DNA of 64,000 nucleotides from Cacajao melanocephalus (GCA_963573385.1 CAUYLG010026873.1:34950-98949); one strand, 5' to 3'; shown: positions 26,873-39,985, counted from the stretch's first letter. Notes: generated by a model from the letters alone, not told the origin. Program-made: numbers and translations.

Positions 26873-27173
26873 GTCTGCATAATGAGAGTTTCATCTCCAA
26901 AGACTTCAAATACCCTGGAGGCTAGCAATACTTGATAAGCAATAAAACATTTTTATTTTTTTTATTTATATCATAAAGATACTTAAAACAACATTAAAAT
27001 GATCATAAAGATGAAATAAAAATGAGCCCATAGTCCCGCCACCCTAAACTAACAAATGTTTTCATTTCGTTTCCTCCTGGTCCTATTCAAAGGGCATCCA
27101 TTTCCTTTATATAGCTGTATTCAGGGTGCATACAAAGAGAGAATTCTAAAGAGAAGTAACTGCCCAGCCAACA

Positions 27174-27207
27174 GGTTTTGTTTTTGTTTTGTTTTGTTTT
27201 GTTTTTG
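27174..27207. repeat. (GTTTT)n tract
   Basis: Six or so imperfect GTTTT/GTTTTT units (ggttttgtttttgttttg...). It is not followed by an Alu, so it is not a SINE tail. Confidence 0.85.
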
Positions 27208-27803
27208 CCTTTCCTCAAGGTAGAGACACATTGGGTCATAACTTAAAACTGGTTTTTATTTTCCAAAATAAAATCTCCATTAATTTAAAGCTTCTAAGCT
27301 GTTTAACAGTCACCATCATTAGGAAATACCAGCGGAGTCTTCACCACTACTTCCACTTCTTGGCCCAGCACTGGAAGAAACTGCCCCCAGTGAAAGGAGA
27401 TTTGTTTCCAATATGAGAAGAAGGAAGAAAAAGAGAAGTGTGTGCTAAATCTTGGACAGTTCTGTCGAATATCAGTAGACCAATTTCACCTTGTCACGAT
27501 CCATCATTAAGATACCATTAATAAGAGCTAACAACATGGAAGTTTTAACCTCATTCTTGAATTTATTCTTCTTCTTATTTTGCTCCATTTAGCTCATCCA
27601 ATTATTTTCATTTCATCGTGCACTCTTTGTATTTGTGTAGTCTGAGGTGAACTCTTTCTAAAACACGGTAGAAAATACATACATAATGCTTTAAAAATTT
27701 CTTTTTCATACTGCCAAATAGGCACTAGGAAATCTCACCAGAGTTGATAAACGATGCAGATGGTAGCCACTTAACCCATTCAGCTTAATTAAAACCAGGT
27801 AAG

Positions 27804-28105
27804 ACTTTTTTTCTGTTTTTGGACAGAGTCTTGCTCTGTCATCCAGCCTGCAGTGCCGTGGCACGATCTCAGCTCACTGCAACCTCCGCCTCCCGGTTCA
27901 AGTGATTCTCACGTCTCAGTCTCCTGAGTAGCTGGGATTACAGGTGCACACTACCATGTTCAGCTAATTTTTGTATTTTTAGTAGAGATGATGGGGTTTC
28001 ATCACGTTGGCCAGGCTGGTCTCGAACTCCTGACCTCGGGTGATCCACCACCCTCGGCCTCCCAAAGTGCTGGGATCACACAGGCGTGAGTCACCGCGCC
28101 CAGCC
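27804..28105 (-). mobile_element. Alu SINE, antisense
   Basis: Runs from a T-rich tail (27806-27820) through 'agtcttgctctgtcatccag' to 'gagtcaccgcgcccagcc'. The 14-bp flanks taaaaccaggtaag (27790-27803) and taaaaccaaggaag (28106-28119) differ at two positions, a clear target duplication. Confidence 0.96.
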
Positions 28106-28119
28106 TAAAACCAAGGAAG

Positions 28120-28993
28120 CCTTTAAATTTATACTCAGAGCTATTTCTATACTGGGAAGAAATAAACACTAAAACACCTTCCAATGTTATTAAATTTCAG
28201 AGTAATGACTTCTTGCCTATTTTGTATTTTAATAGCTGATAGATTATTAGGTGTTCAAGTTACAATATTTTAAAATTTTATGTTCAGTTTCCTAACCACT
28301 GCCACATGCACACATAATTTATACTATTACATTTTTGAAAGGGTTTATTATTTTATGTGCCATAGTTATTGATCTGAATCAAATCCTTCTTACTCGATTC
28401 AATAGACTATAGCGGGGAAAAAATGTGACTATTTACAAATGTTAACCACTGCTATAATTCATATGAAATCTGCCAAGCCTACTATATTATGAATAACATT
28501 ATATATTTTATCTAAGAATCTGATAACACCTACCTCAAGTCTAAACATTCTCTGAAAATTTGTCAAAATAAAAGAAGTGCTTTTAAATAATATTTTCAGA
28601 TATAACTGTAGACAGTTGCATATACATTTCTCTTCAATTTTAATACTGTCTCAATATGCATGAAACACTTGATAGTTCAATAGTTGTTTTCATGAGTTGT
28701 GCCTTCATTAAGGTGCAAAACATTAAACACCTGGAATGCTGCTCAAACTATTCCTAAGGGAGAAATTTTGGTGACAAATGAAAGGGATACATTTTTAAGC
28801 TGAAAAAGTTGCTCGCTACTGATAAAGAATTTATATGAGAATGTTCCAGCAGAGCAGAAGAAAGCAACATGAAAAGAAAATTAACATTCATTGAGAAACA
28901 GCCACCAGGGTGTGAAACAAAGATCACAAAGCCAAAACTGAACAACAATCAAATTTCTATACAGAAAATAAGACACATACAATGCCTACAGTT
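28120..28993. other. AT-rich single-copy DNA
   Basis: No element or gene recognised. Several A/T runs only. Confidence 0.45.
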
Positions 28994-29555
28994 CCAATTA
29001 TCTAATGCTGTGTAAAAAACTACCCTAAAACTAAGTGACTTAAATAACAGTCATTATGTACTGCCTCTTATGGTTTCTGCGGGGGTCAGGAATTTTGGAT
29101 CATCTCAGTCAGGAGGTCTAGCTCTGAACTTTGATGGTACTGCAGTCACACCATGGCCGAGACTAGGGTCATTTCAATGCCTTCTATAAATATGCCTGAA
29201 ACCTAAGCTAGGACTTGAGTAGTTAGGGGCATCCCTCTCTGGCCCTTCAAGGTGTTCCCAAGTGCTCTCTCCAGCATGGTGGCTTCAGGGGTAGCCAGAC
29301 TTATCACATATTGCCTTGAGGTTCCCAAGATATCTATCTCAAGAAAGAAAGAAAATCAAGAAAAGCCAAAGTTCCTTTAAGGACCTAGTCTTAACACTCA
29401 TTCAGCCTTACTTCTGTCGCATTGGTCAAAGCATTTACAAAGGTCCACCCAGATGCAAGTAGAGGAAACACATCCTTCACCTTTTGATGACACAAGTATT
29501 AATGTCACACTATAAAAAGAACACATAGGATAGAACATGCTATGATATTGCCACA
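28994..29555 (-). mobile_element. MaLR-type LTR (MLT1-like), antisense
   Basis: 'ccaattatctaatgctgtgt', 'ctaaaactaagtgacttaaa' and 'gcgggggtcaggaatttt', then 'tctgtcgcattggtcaaagc' near the end, follow the reverse complement of an MLT1-type LTR. About 560 bp, near the full LTR length. It belongs to the same group as the fragments at 1560 and 2413. Confidence 0.75.
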
Positions 29556-30024
29556 TTTCTAAAGAATCCGCTCTACTATGCTTAGCCACATGGGTTACTT
29601 ATATTCAGAAAAGTAATGAGCAGTATTATCTGTAAAGAAAGAAAACTAGCCAACTTCCGAAGTCTTCTCCAGATTGACAAATTTAATTGGGAAGAAGAAA
29701 CATTTGTTAACACCCCATGACTTGATTACAGCCTCAATCTTAGAATACTTTAACTTGGCTAGATCTAGGATGAAGAATATTTCTGTAAAACCTAAACACC
29801 AATTGTAATTCAAGCATTTTATTACCTTCTCTGGAGTACCAATGACTTTAACAAAGGCACAATGCTTCACTTTGAACAATTAGCCTGGCAATACCTGTGT
29901 AGAGAGGTGCTTGCTAGTTTCTTCTGGGGGACATTGGCTTCCCTTTGGAATTTTGCTAAAACACACCTTAAGCTGAAAATAAAAAAAGGTTCAAAACTGA
30001 ATCAGTTCAGAGGAGACTGACTAT

Positions 30025-30135
30025 TCATTTGAAAAATACTTATGAAGTATCTATTGTGAGCTAAATAACATGTTGGGTGCTAGACACACAGTGATGGGCA
30101 AGCGAGACCAAAATCTCTGCCAGAATTAGTCCATA
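30025..30135 (-). mobile_element. L2 3' end remnant, antisense
   Basis: 'aagtatctattgtgagctaa' and 'gttgggtgctagacacacag' then 'tgatgggcaagcgagacc' match the antisense L2 end (tattgagcacctactatgtgc ... ggcgctggggatacagtggtgaacaagac). Confidence 0.65.
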
Positions 30136-30917
30136 TACTCTAACATTCAGCCAGTACTCTGGTGGCCACGTTACAGCAATGACATTCTCTGGGGAAGCTG
30201 TAGGAAGAGAAGGGAAACGAAAATGGAGCCAGGTGGAATTCCTACGTTTTTGTAGTGTGGTCTGAGGAGAAGCAGCCTACAAAGAAAATTGACAAGGACT
30301 TTCCAGGACATAGAAAAACACAAGGGGTAGGTATCTGGAAAGTCAGAAAAAAAAGTACATTTCCAGTAGAAGGGAGGGGTCAATTGTGCCAAGTGAGCTG
30401 AAGACTGAAGATCATTTCCAAAACCAGCTTGGAAAACTCTACTTTAAGATAATACAGAGTAACTTCTGCTGCCTCAAACAGCTTTTAAATGTGGGCAAAT
30501 ACTGGGATATTCTCTCAACCTACCTGCACGTCCTCTTACCTGAATGCTGCAAAACTTTAAATCATGTTCTTTGTCAATTAGATGCCCTAGGATACTGGTT
30601 CTTATCCAGGGTTTCACACTGATTCAGTGATGTGGTTAGGTGAAAGGCATACCTCAGGCCGTTTGAGAGAGGAGGTGTGGAGCTCTAACTGGTTATACAA
30701 TCTCAGGCAATTCTTGATGCAGCATCCTACATATGGACATATTCACCATGGTCACAGCGGGTAAGAGTTCTGGGAACCACAATTCCATAGCACATGGCAA
30801 GGAGCTGGAATGGGACGACTACACCAAAACCACCACGTTAGCCATTTATGTAAATGAGAGAGAATTCATGGCCTTGCAGGGGACACCAAGAGGTGGTAGT
30901 AGGGTTAATAGAAATTG

Positions 30918-31140
30918 TGATTAAGAGCATGTCTCTGGGCTCTGGCTACTCCCAGCTTTCTGGCTATGTGACTTCAGGTAAGCATGATTAACCACACTGC
31001 CTCAGTCTCACCATCCACAGAGTAGGGATAACAACAGCAACCCTCTCACTGAGTGGCAGACTCAGTAAGTCAGTGAGTGTAAAGCTCTTAGCACAATGCC
31101 CGACACCTGATAAACAGTCTATAAGACTTGCTGTTGCTAT
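30918..31140 (-). mobile_element. MIR SINE remnant, antisense
   Basis: 'attaagagcatgtctctggg', 'ctggctatgtgacttcaggt', 'gcctcagtctcaccatccac', 'gtaaagctcttagcacaatg' and 'cccgacacctgataaacagt' follow the antisense MIR in order. Confidence 0.8.
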
Positions 31141-31464
31141 TCTGGTTATTCAATGGCTCTTTAGTGACAGTATAAAATGCCCTAGCCTGATGTCTCAACC
31201 TTTCAGAGTCACTAATAATTCTGTGACAATTAGCCTTTCTATATCTGGTTCACTGGATCATAAAATTAAGAGAATTCATCTAGGTCAGCGGATGTGAAAG
31301 ATTTCTCTGTTCTGAGAAGTCTTAGGCACTCTGAGGAGCTGAGAAGGCAGGCCAGGCCAGCAGAGTTCTGAGCACCTTTCTCCTATCATCTGAGCAGCTT
31401 CACTTCTATTTGTTTCATACACAGGGCTTTGGCATAAGATCATGTTTGCCCAAAGATTGTCACT

Positions 31465-31524
31465 GAGTAACCAAACACAAAAAGTTCAAAAGCTAGTGGC
31501 TGGGATGATGTCTAATGCCCCAAA
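31465..31524 (+). repeat. Dispersed 60-bp duplication, copy 1
   Basis: Shares 51 of 60 positions, without gaps, with 34967-35026 in the same orientation (core aaagctagtg / aagctagtgg and the end aatgccccaaa). Family unknown to me; either a local duplication or an unnamed repeat. Confidence 0.75.
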
Positions 31525-31904
31525 CTTCAACAAAGCTAGGTGATGGAAAAATACTGCTGAGGGGAAGACAGCCTAGGTGACAGGCAGTAGAGTCCTTGGA
31601 GAATGCAGATCATCAAAACAGCAGCTAATTAAGGTACAGATAATTGACAGCTGGATTATCACTAATATTGTATGTAAAAAGTTGCACTAAATACCTCATT
31701 TTCAATTTGTCTTATTTTTCTATACTGTTATCATAGAAATAATGTAGTAACAGCAAAAGCAAAAAATAGTCCTATAAAGTGTTCACATGGTGAATTCATT
31801 ACTCTTACACTGGGAAGATGATGGTGGAAGATGGTATCTCAGGCACTGCAGTCCAGTTGAAGATATTAGAACCAAATATATTGAGTCGAAAATATTAGCG
31901 CTGT

Positions 31905-31990
31905 CACTGCTGAGAGGTCTTAACTTTGGCAAAGTATTTAACCTGCCAGAGTCTAAACATCCTAATCTGTGAAATGGGAGAAATTATAAG
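31905..31990 (-). mobile_element. MIR remnant, antisense
   Basis: 'actttggcaaagtatttaac', 'ctgccagagtctaaacatcc' and 'aatctgtgaaatgggagaaa' match the antisense MIR middle. The Alu that follows may have removed or displaced its remainder. Confidence 0.65.
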
Positions 31991-31999
31991 AGTTCACAA

Positions 32000-32450
<451 letters not shown>

Positions 32451-32504
32451 AACAAATGTTTATCTTATAGGCAACTGATGATTAACAAATGTTTATCTTA
32501 CAGG
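32451..32504 (+). repeat. Short direct duplication
   Basis: aacaaatgtttatcttatag at 32451-32470 recurs as aacaaatgtttatcttacag at 32484-32503 (period 33). A third partial copy, acaaatgtttgttaa, begins at 32506. A local slippage-type duplication. Confidence 0.8.
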
Positions 32505-34497
32505 TACAAATGTTTGTTAACTGTCAGTAGCCTACAAAGATGACACACATAAACATGTCTAACAAAGATAACATCCAAAAAATTGGTGTCACCTAATCAA
32601 TGATAATTTCCTTCTTTCTTGACCTTACTTTCGTCATACTGTAACTCAGTGATAATTAGTAAGGGGTGAAACAGAGTCATAATTCATTCATTTGTGAATC
32701 TCCCCATCCTCCGCACACTTACCTTCTCTCTATTCCCTTCTCCCAAGCCTGGTTCTGGCTCTCTTATGCTTCAAAATCTATGAAACTGGTTCAGAGGGCT
32801 TAAAGAGAACTGCAGAGGCTAAGTCTGTATCATAAAGATTTAGGACTGGGGGAGAGGAGACAAACAGGACGAAAAGCTGGACCAAGTAAGAACCAGAAGG
32901 AGAGACTGAGGAGCTGGACTGTACATGGTCCTGGAGTGACTCCAGGGCACCAAGTAAAGGGAGAAATACTGCTGAGGGGAATGAATTGCTTTGTTTCTTT
33001 GAGAGATTCGAGACTGGATTTCCTTTTAATTAACGTGGGGCGGCTGAGCTGTACTTCTTGAAGCCAACTCTAGGTGGGGGTAAACCACCCTGGGGCCTCA
33101 AAATGTATTAGGAGCTCACAATAGCAAACCCATTGCTCCCCTAAAAGCTAGAAAGGGGGGTTTGCTAAGGAGACAAACCACAGGTGTCAAATATGTATCC
33201 AAAACACACCTCTGAAGGACTTTTCTAAATAAAAAGCTACTGATGCATTTAAAATTAAGTCATAAAACAAGAAGTACCTGTGCATGAAATATTTTTACAT
33301 CTCCCACCTCCAAACCTGAAGCCATCCTATTAGCAACCTACCCTATGATCCTGACATGACCCAATGGAAGGAGACCTGCAGATCCAACTGTTCCCCAGAG
33401 TCTCACCTGTACATGGAGCATTCCCAATGTGTCCAGGGAGCATTTGCTGCCTTGATAATGACCTCTGGAGGAGAGGAAACCAACTCAGAAGTACTTTCAT
33501 TCTCCTTCTAGTGTGTCTTTTATGTTTTTCTCTTGAGCCAGTGACTTCTTTCAGACACCAATAATTTATACTTCAGGAAAATGTCAAAGTATAGCAATGC
33601 CCTGAATAGTAATTATCACCAACAACGGAATCAAGCCTCCGGAAGAAATGCTAAGTTAATTAGCCACACACTTGTTTACCATTAGGCTTGTGGAGAAAGC
33701 AAGGAGCAGAGGATCAGAACTTGCCTGCTATGTACGGTCTTTATTAATGGTGGCATCTCAATTAGTCTATGGGACCCCACTTCTGTCAGCTCAGAGAAGA
33801 TACAAGCAAGTAAGGAGCAGAAATGGTCACACAGCCATCACAGGGAGAAGATGCCACCTCAGACCACTCAGGACACCCACAAAAGAAACTTGGATTTCTG
33901 TTGTTTTCTGTCATTACCTGAAATTGTCTCTTTTAATCTTTCCACACCACATTTGTTTTGGGACAAAGGTCAAGAGAAGGGCAGATTAGGAAATATGGAT
34001 GTTTATCCATTATTACTGAAAATCTATTGAAAAAATCATGAATAACTCATTTTATCCTTCCAAATTCTTATTCTCGTTTCTGAGATATATTTTGTTTAGC
34101 TTTTTGGAAAATATCCACGTTTTAAAGAAGTATGCAATAAAAAAATAATACTCCCTGTTTACATGCTTCTGCAATAACAGCCACCTCTCCACAGAACCCT
34201 CTCAGAGGAAGGCCCTTTTGTGCCAGCCTACTTAGATGTTACCAAAGGTGTGCAAAAACACATCTCTTGCAGATGGCTGGAAGATAGCTCTGAGCTCTTT
34301 GTGTTCAATCAATCCCCCAGGAAAAGGCATTAGAAATTTATCAGAAGCAGCACCCTGTTCTCAGTTTCTGAGCTTGGAAAAAGCACACTACAAATATACC
34401 TACACTGAAATAGCATTTTGAATGGAAAATGTAACCACAAGTATCTTACTTGTTTCTTTCCTCCACGGTCCTACCGTCAATATTTCCTTTGTAGGAC

Positions 34498-34919
34498 TGT
34501 ATTAGTTTGCTAGGATGAGCATAACAAAGGATCCCATACTGGGTGGCTTTCAGAACGGACATGTACGATCCCACAGTTCTGAGGACAGAGGCCTAAACCA
34601 ACGTGTCGGCAGGGTTGTTTCCTTCTGAGGACTGTGAGGGAAGGATGTGTTCCAGGCCTCTCTGCTTGGCTTGTGGATGGCCATCTTCTTTATGGGTTTC
34701 TTCATGCTGTCTTCCCTCTGTGCTTGTCTGTTGCTACAACTAAATTTCCCTTTTTATAAGAATATAAGTCATATTGGACTAGGACCCACCCCAATGACCT
34801 CATGTTAACCTGATTACCTCTGTAAAGGCCCTCTCCAAAAACACGCACATTTGGAGGAACGAGGGATTAAGACTTCAACACATTTTTGTTTTGCAAGGGA
34901 TATAAGTCAATCCATAACA
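34498..34919 (-). mobile_element. Solo LTR, MLT1A-like MaLR, antisense
   Basis: Starts tgtattagtttgctagg and ends 'caatccataaca', with 'gtcggcagggttgtttcctt' and 'gtcatattggactaggaccc' in between, the reverse complement of MLT1A. Flanking 5-mers aggac (34493-34497) and gggac (34920-34924) are the expected 5-bp duplication with one change. No internal ERV sequence, hence a solo LTR. Confidence 0.88.
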
Positions 34920-34966
34920 GGGACCAGTAAAAAAAAAAAAAAAGGTATTAATGTTCAAAAAAAACT

Positions 34967-35026
34967 AAGTAACCAAACATCAAAAGTTTGAAAGCTAGTG
35001 ACTGGGATGATAACAAATGCCCCAAA
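34967..35026 (+). repeat. Dispersed 60-bp duplication, copy 2
   Basis: 51 of 60 positions match 31465-31524 without gaps. It follows a 15-base A run (34928-34942) and precedes an antisense L2 tail. Confidence 0.75.
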
Positions 35027-35069
35027 GAGGCAAGGTACTATTGTCACCTATTTCTCTGGCTGTTTGTTG

Positions 35070-35165
35070 CCCTGATGAAGTATCTATTGTGGCCAGGCAT
35101 TATGCAAGGCACTGGGCAACAGAGGAAAAAAACATGGGACCTCTGTGCTCATGAATTTACCTTCT
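35070..35165 (-). mobile_element. L2 3' end remnant, antisense
   Basis: 'gaagtatctattgtggccag', 'gcattatgcaaggcactggg' and 'acctctgtgctcatgaattt' match the antisense L2 terminus. Confidence 0.65.
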
Positions 35166-35477
35166 TTTTTTATGCCAGCCCTTTCATCCTGGGGGAAAGT
35201 TGACTGGCTAGAGTACCAACCAAGATGTGAAGGCATTTGGGCTTCTACCGCATTCTCCCTTGCAATGACAGTTGGACAGTTAAAAGCAGCAACACCAAGA
35301 CCTGCACAACATCCAACTCATCAACCCAGAACAACAGTTTCATCACCTAAGTAGCATGGAAGTGGCCAGTCTGCTTCTGCCAATTCTTTGGGACATTAAA
35401 TCAATGATAATTCTTCTAATCTAATTATTTGTGAACCAGTAACGATGACAAACTATTCTTCTTGCCTGGTTGGAGAT

Positions 35478-35710
35478 AGTAAGTAACAATACCTCCTACT
35501 TTCTACAACACCTACTTTTTTCTAGCGCCATGCCAGGCACTTACCATGATAAATTTATGCCATTTTCACAAGGTGAGATTGATATAACTAGCTCCATTTT
35601 ACAGATGGAGAGTTTACGTATCTTGCTAAAGCTACCAGCTAATACAGAGTAAAGGCAAAATCTCAACTCAAGGTATCTAGAAAGTCAACCCAATGCTCTT
35701 GAGCCTTACA
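35478..35710 (+). mobile_element. MIR SINE remnant
   Basis: 'gtaagtaacaatacctccta', 'catgccaggcacttaccatg', 'ctccattttacagatggaga' and 'acccaatgctcttgagcc' follow MIR in order over its near-full length. Confidence 0.8.
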
Positions 35711-37179
35711 CATAGTATTTCTTTTAAGCTTTTGAACCTGAGCACTTTTGACAACTGCCTAGCATCATATGTGTACACATCTTCTGTGCACATTATGTAT
35801 GTATAGATAAAATATCTGTTTTCTCCCTCCAAAATCTACAACTAATGCAAAAAACCTCCCATTGATTAGATACTTGTGGCTTTTCTTCATGTCTCTATCA
35901 GTGACATAACATATTAAACAAAAAAGTCTGACTGAACTGATTAGTATTTGATGTGCTCAAGAGTCTGTTTCTTTATATGAAACATCAGACAGTGTGCAGC
36001 CCACTTAATTACTTGGTTGGCTTTATGTTTTCAAAATAATAAAACAGAATAATCCAAATGACAGGCCAATGTGGTGAGTGATGTTTTAACATCTACTCAA
36101 CCCTAAAACTGTGAAGCAAAAGTACTTATCCAAAATACAATACTTTCCATTTTTCTTTTAACTGTTACAAGTCAAAACCAGCTACATTGATTTTTTGCCT
36201 TTGACTTCTGCTAAAAAGTTCATTCCCAAACAGATTACATGTGTGGCTTTGCAGCCCAGAGGAAATTTTACAGCCAAGTAAAACCCTAAAATCATGAAAA
36301 TATGGGTTTGTTGAATAAAGTGGAAAGACTTGACAGATATTAATTACAAAAGAACAAATACATCTTGATAGATGAGCTGCCTTTTGTGAAGTTGACTTAA
36401 AAGTTTTAACTCCTTGATTACTCTTTACCCAATAGTATTATAGGAAGTTTTGAGGCAATGTATTTAAACTTCTAAGTAGAACACAGCACTCCCAACACAT
36501 GCAGAAACCCCAGTAACATCACTCGATGCATTTCCAGCATGAGTGCCCAGGGTAAGTCTTCCCCACAATGTTGCAAAGTAAATGGTGTCCCTCATGCCCT
36601 TTTCTACTCCCAGCACTCCTTGGTTAAGTGTCTTAACAGGGTAAGTGATGATGACCCAGAAGGAGAAGAAGGAAGAGGAAGAGAAAGAACAACAATGATA
36701 CCATGGTACAGGCCTGTGGAAACTGATCTATCAGACAAAACTCAAGAGCTCATATGATACAAGACTTTGCTTGCACATGGTCACAATTAAGTAAATGATG
36801 AAAATGAGACTCAAATCTAGATTATCTATCTCATTCCATAGTTACAAGCTTTCTTCTAAATGACGAATTATAAAAACCAAACAGAAGTATCTATCTTAGG
36901 TCACCTTACCTTCTTTTCTGATTGTTGAAATGAAGGCAGTGTGAGAAACCTGGGGAGACACTGGGAAGCTTGCCTGTGCTAAGCCCTGTGAGCACAATGA
37001 GCTCATGAAAGAAAAGGCCAGAGCCACCAACTAATAATCATTTTTAAAACTCATCACTTAGGAATTTCAACATAAACAAACACTGATCAATTGAAATTAC
37101 TTTGACCAAAGTCTTATGTACCTTCTTTTGCTTTTCCATATTGGCCATCATGAAAAACAAACAGAAAACAAACAAACAA
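35711..37179. other. Single-copy DNA
   Basis: Nothing recognised except a possible MIR fragment near 36780-36865 ('gaaaatgagactcaaatcta'). A 72-codon frame at 36539-36757 is acidic/basic low complexity and unsupported. Confidence 0.4.
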
Positions 37180-37715
37180 AGATGGAGGGTCGCTGCTTAA
37201 TGGGTGTACGGTTTCAGTTTCGTAAGATGAATAAGAAGATCTGTTGCACAGCAATGTGTATGTTTAACACTATAGAACTGCACACTTGAAATGGTTAACA
37301 TGGTGTATTATTCTGTTGTCATGCTGCTGATAAAGGTATACTCAAGACTGGGCAATTTACAAAAGAAAGAGGTTTAATGGACTTACAGTCCCACATGGCT
37401 GGGGTGGCCTCATAATCATGGTGGAAAGCAAGGAGAAGCAAGTCACATCTTATGTGGATGGCAGCAGGCAAAGAGAGAGATTGTCCAGGGAAACTCCCGG
37501 TTATAAAACCATCAGATCTTGTGAGACTCACCCACCATCGTGAGAACAGCACAGGAAAGACCTGCCCCCATGATTCAATTACCTCCCACTGGATCCCTCC
37601 CACAACCCATGGGAATTCAAGATGAGATTTGGGTGGGGACACAGCCAAATACTATCAGATGGTACATTTTATGTGTGTGTTTTTTTAATTAAAAATAAAA
37701 TTTAAAAGAAAGAAA
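37180..37715 (+). mobile_element. L1M LINE 3' end, split by an LTR
   Basis: 'gggtcgctgcttaatgggtg' and 'actgcacacttgaaatggtt' before the LTR, and 'gtacattttatgtgtgtgtt' after it, followed by an A/T-rich tail, are consecutive parts of an L1M 3' terminus. Confidence 0.8.
37304..37657 (-). mobile_element. Solo LTR, THE1/MSTA-like MaLR, antisense
   Basis: Begins 'tgtattattctgttgtcatg' and ends 'gacacagccaaatactatca', with 'aatcatggtggaaagcaagg' and 'cagatcttgtgagactcacc' between. 354 bp, the usual THE1/MST LTR length. The flanking 5-mers catgg and gatgg differ at one position. Inserted in an L1M tail and younger than it. Confidence 0.93.
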
Positions 37716-37718
37716 AGG

Positions 37719-37771
37719 AACTCTCTCCCCTTCCCTCTCACCCTCCCTCCCTCCCTTCCTTTCTCCCTCCA
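37719..37771. repeat. Polypyrimidine tract
   Basis: About 50 bases that are nearly all C/T (ctctctccccttccctct... then ccctccctccctcccttcct), broken by few purines. Follows the L1M tail. Confidence 0.85.
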
Positions 37772-39744
37772 GAGAAGACATGTGCCTCCAGGATGGAAGC
37801 AAATGGATTGATGTGAAAAATATTTAGGAGCCAGAACTGAAAAAAAATTTGAATGTGAGGATGAGAAACAGGGAGATCATGGGTGATTTCCAAGTCTCTG
37901 GATCAATTGAAATGGAGAATGGATAAGCAGGAACACGTGGAGGAGTGCAGGCTTGGAAAGGCATGGTGAGGTTCATCTAACTAGAGATCACCAGCAGTAG
38001 TTTGCTCTGTATATCTGGAGCCCAGGAGGGCAGGTTAGGGTGGAGATTCTGTATATTTCTACAGCCAACTCTAATTTTTGGTTACAATCAAACCCTATCC
38101 CCTTCTAAAATATTTTTCTTCCATCACTAATGATCAGCTTGTGTTTCTAGAAGTATGTATGGACTTATCCTATATTTCTGCCTAATATTTCCTATATAAA
38201 TAATTCTAGGCAGGCATTGGGCCATACGTGTAAATTCAAAGTACTTAACACAATAGACCATTCAATAAAGCTGCTTTTCACATGCTTCATTTACTAATTT
38301 CCATGGCCTTTTTCGTAAGCAATTACCATCTCACACATGCCCAGTTTCACCATTCTGCAGAACCAAATGTTGAATTTAGGCAAACACAGGGTGTTCAATA
38401 AACAGGTGGATTTCTAATGAACACCAATCAATTCAGGAAGCACGGTCAAGCCAGCTGCGTCTGTCAATGGAATAATCAGTAGCTGGCAGCATCTGTGCAG
38501 GCTGGGCTGCCATCAGTGTTTACAAGCTGGAATTGAAGAGGGCTTGGCGAGCTGACAGCAGAAGTTTGCACAGCACCTGTCTAAAGTATATATGACTGCC
38601 TCCAGGCAATCCCATTAGTTCTCCACTTTCATGGACACTAGGACTTGTTCACAAATTTAGGGGAAAAAATAAAAAAGACAAACAGAGCTAGCCTCTGACT
38701 GAGAAAGGACACCTGAAAGAGAAACAGTCCCATATGGGGAAACAGAACAGGGAGGAGAGAATGAGAAAGACAAGAAATCAACCAAGAAAGCCAGCAGTGT
38801 TTACAGAGAGTAGAAAATTTTGTCTCTAAAAGGGGCTTGATAGCATTTTTTTAAATCAGAGATGTTCTGGAGAAATATGTAAAAAACTCAGCCCAAGCTT
38901 CCTGATGCCAGGCAGATCATAGTTTACATGAAACGTTTTGACTTGTTTATCTGACATAGTAAACAGCTTTCTCTGATCCCACCGTCCCTTTTATGTATTA
39001 CAAGATAACAAAAGGTTATGTGATTTCAGGAAATTGAGTATACAAACAGGGCTATTCTCAGCACACCCACTGAATACTGAGTGCCCACTTTTATCTGCTA
39101 AAACTTGATGTGTGAAGGTAACCAACTTAAAACACACTGAAGAGATTGCATTCACACAGCGAAGAGTGACATTTTGGTAGGAATTTGTTAAATTTTAAAA
39201 TGCGAGCATATTGCAGTCATGTTCCACAAAACGTAACAGTCAGTGCACAGCATTACTGCCCTCTGGTTTGTAAGGGCTAATTCCATCCTCAATTCATTCT
39301 AGTAGGAAAAAGAAATTTAAGATATGACAGAATGCTATCCACATTGTTGTAATGCTGGTTCTTTCTGAGGTTAGTGGTCACACACAGTGCTATAGAGGTG
39401 GTTATTCTTTCTCGTGCCTGTAACTGCTGAGGTTAATCTCTCAGTGCTTCCAAATGCATATGGACATTTACACATATGGACACTGACCATTCCTAAAAGA
39501 AAACTCAGGATAAATCATGTTCAATTTCAAAAGTCCAGCAGCTAATTCAAAGCCATGCTCTTGTAGAAGGAGCCACTGAAAACAAAAGAGAAACCAGACA
39601 ACGGTCCTTAATGTCTTATCTTTATGATTCTTAAAACCACACCTGGCGTGAACTGGTATGCTAGGTCACCCTGGTTCCTCAAGTACATTAGGTATACGTA
39701 AATACTGAAACTATGACAACCAGAATGCGACATCTAATTATAAT
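37772..39744. other. Single-copy DNA
   Basis: No transposable element, exon or RNA gene recognised across about 2 kb, one of the longest repeat-free stretches here. Conservation cannot be assessed from one sequence. Confidence 0.45.
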
Positions 39745-39950
39745 GATTAGAATAATAACTAACACTTAGGCAATAATTATTTCCATTCATTCACTTAATC
39801 TCCCCAATAACCCTATGAGGTAAGTACAATTATTATTCCCCACTTCATGGACCAGTCCATGACATCCTGAGTCCCGGAGCTAGTAACGTGCAGAGTGGAT
39901 TTAAGGTCAACCCCATCTGACTCCAGAGTTCTGCTCTTAATGTCGTTCAG
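39745..39950 (+). mobile_element. MIR SINE remnant
   Basis: 'ataataactaacacttaggc', 'aaccctatgaggtaagtaca', 'attattattccccacttcat' and 'tctgactccagagttctgct' follow MIR in order. Confidence 0.82.
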
Positions 39951-39985
39951 CTTCCAAAGCTATCTGATGTATTTTAAAATGTAGG

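Larger units (their letters stand above)
26042..27803. other. Single-copy DNA with an L2 remnant and a pentanucleotide tract
   Basis: Other than the L2 at 26640 and the GTTTT tract at 27174 I see no defined element. About 27000-27110 reads like an old interspersed repeat ('catagtcccgccaccctaaa') but is not assignable. Confidence 0.4.
29556..31987. other. Single-copy DNA with L2/MIR remnants
   Basis: Contains an L2 tail (30025), a MIR (30918) and part of a MIR (31905). 31465-31524 is one copy of a dispersed 60-bp duplication (see findings). No exon recognised; a 77-codon frame at 29646-29879 (-) has no domain I recognise. Confidence 0.45.
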
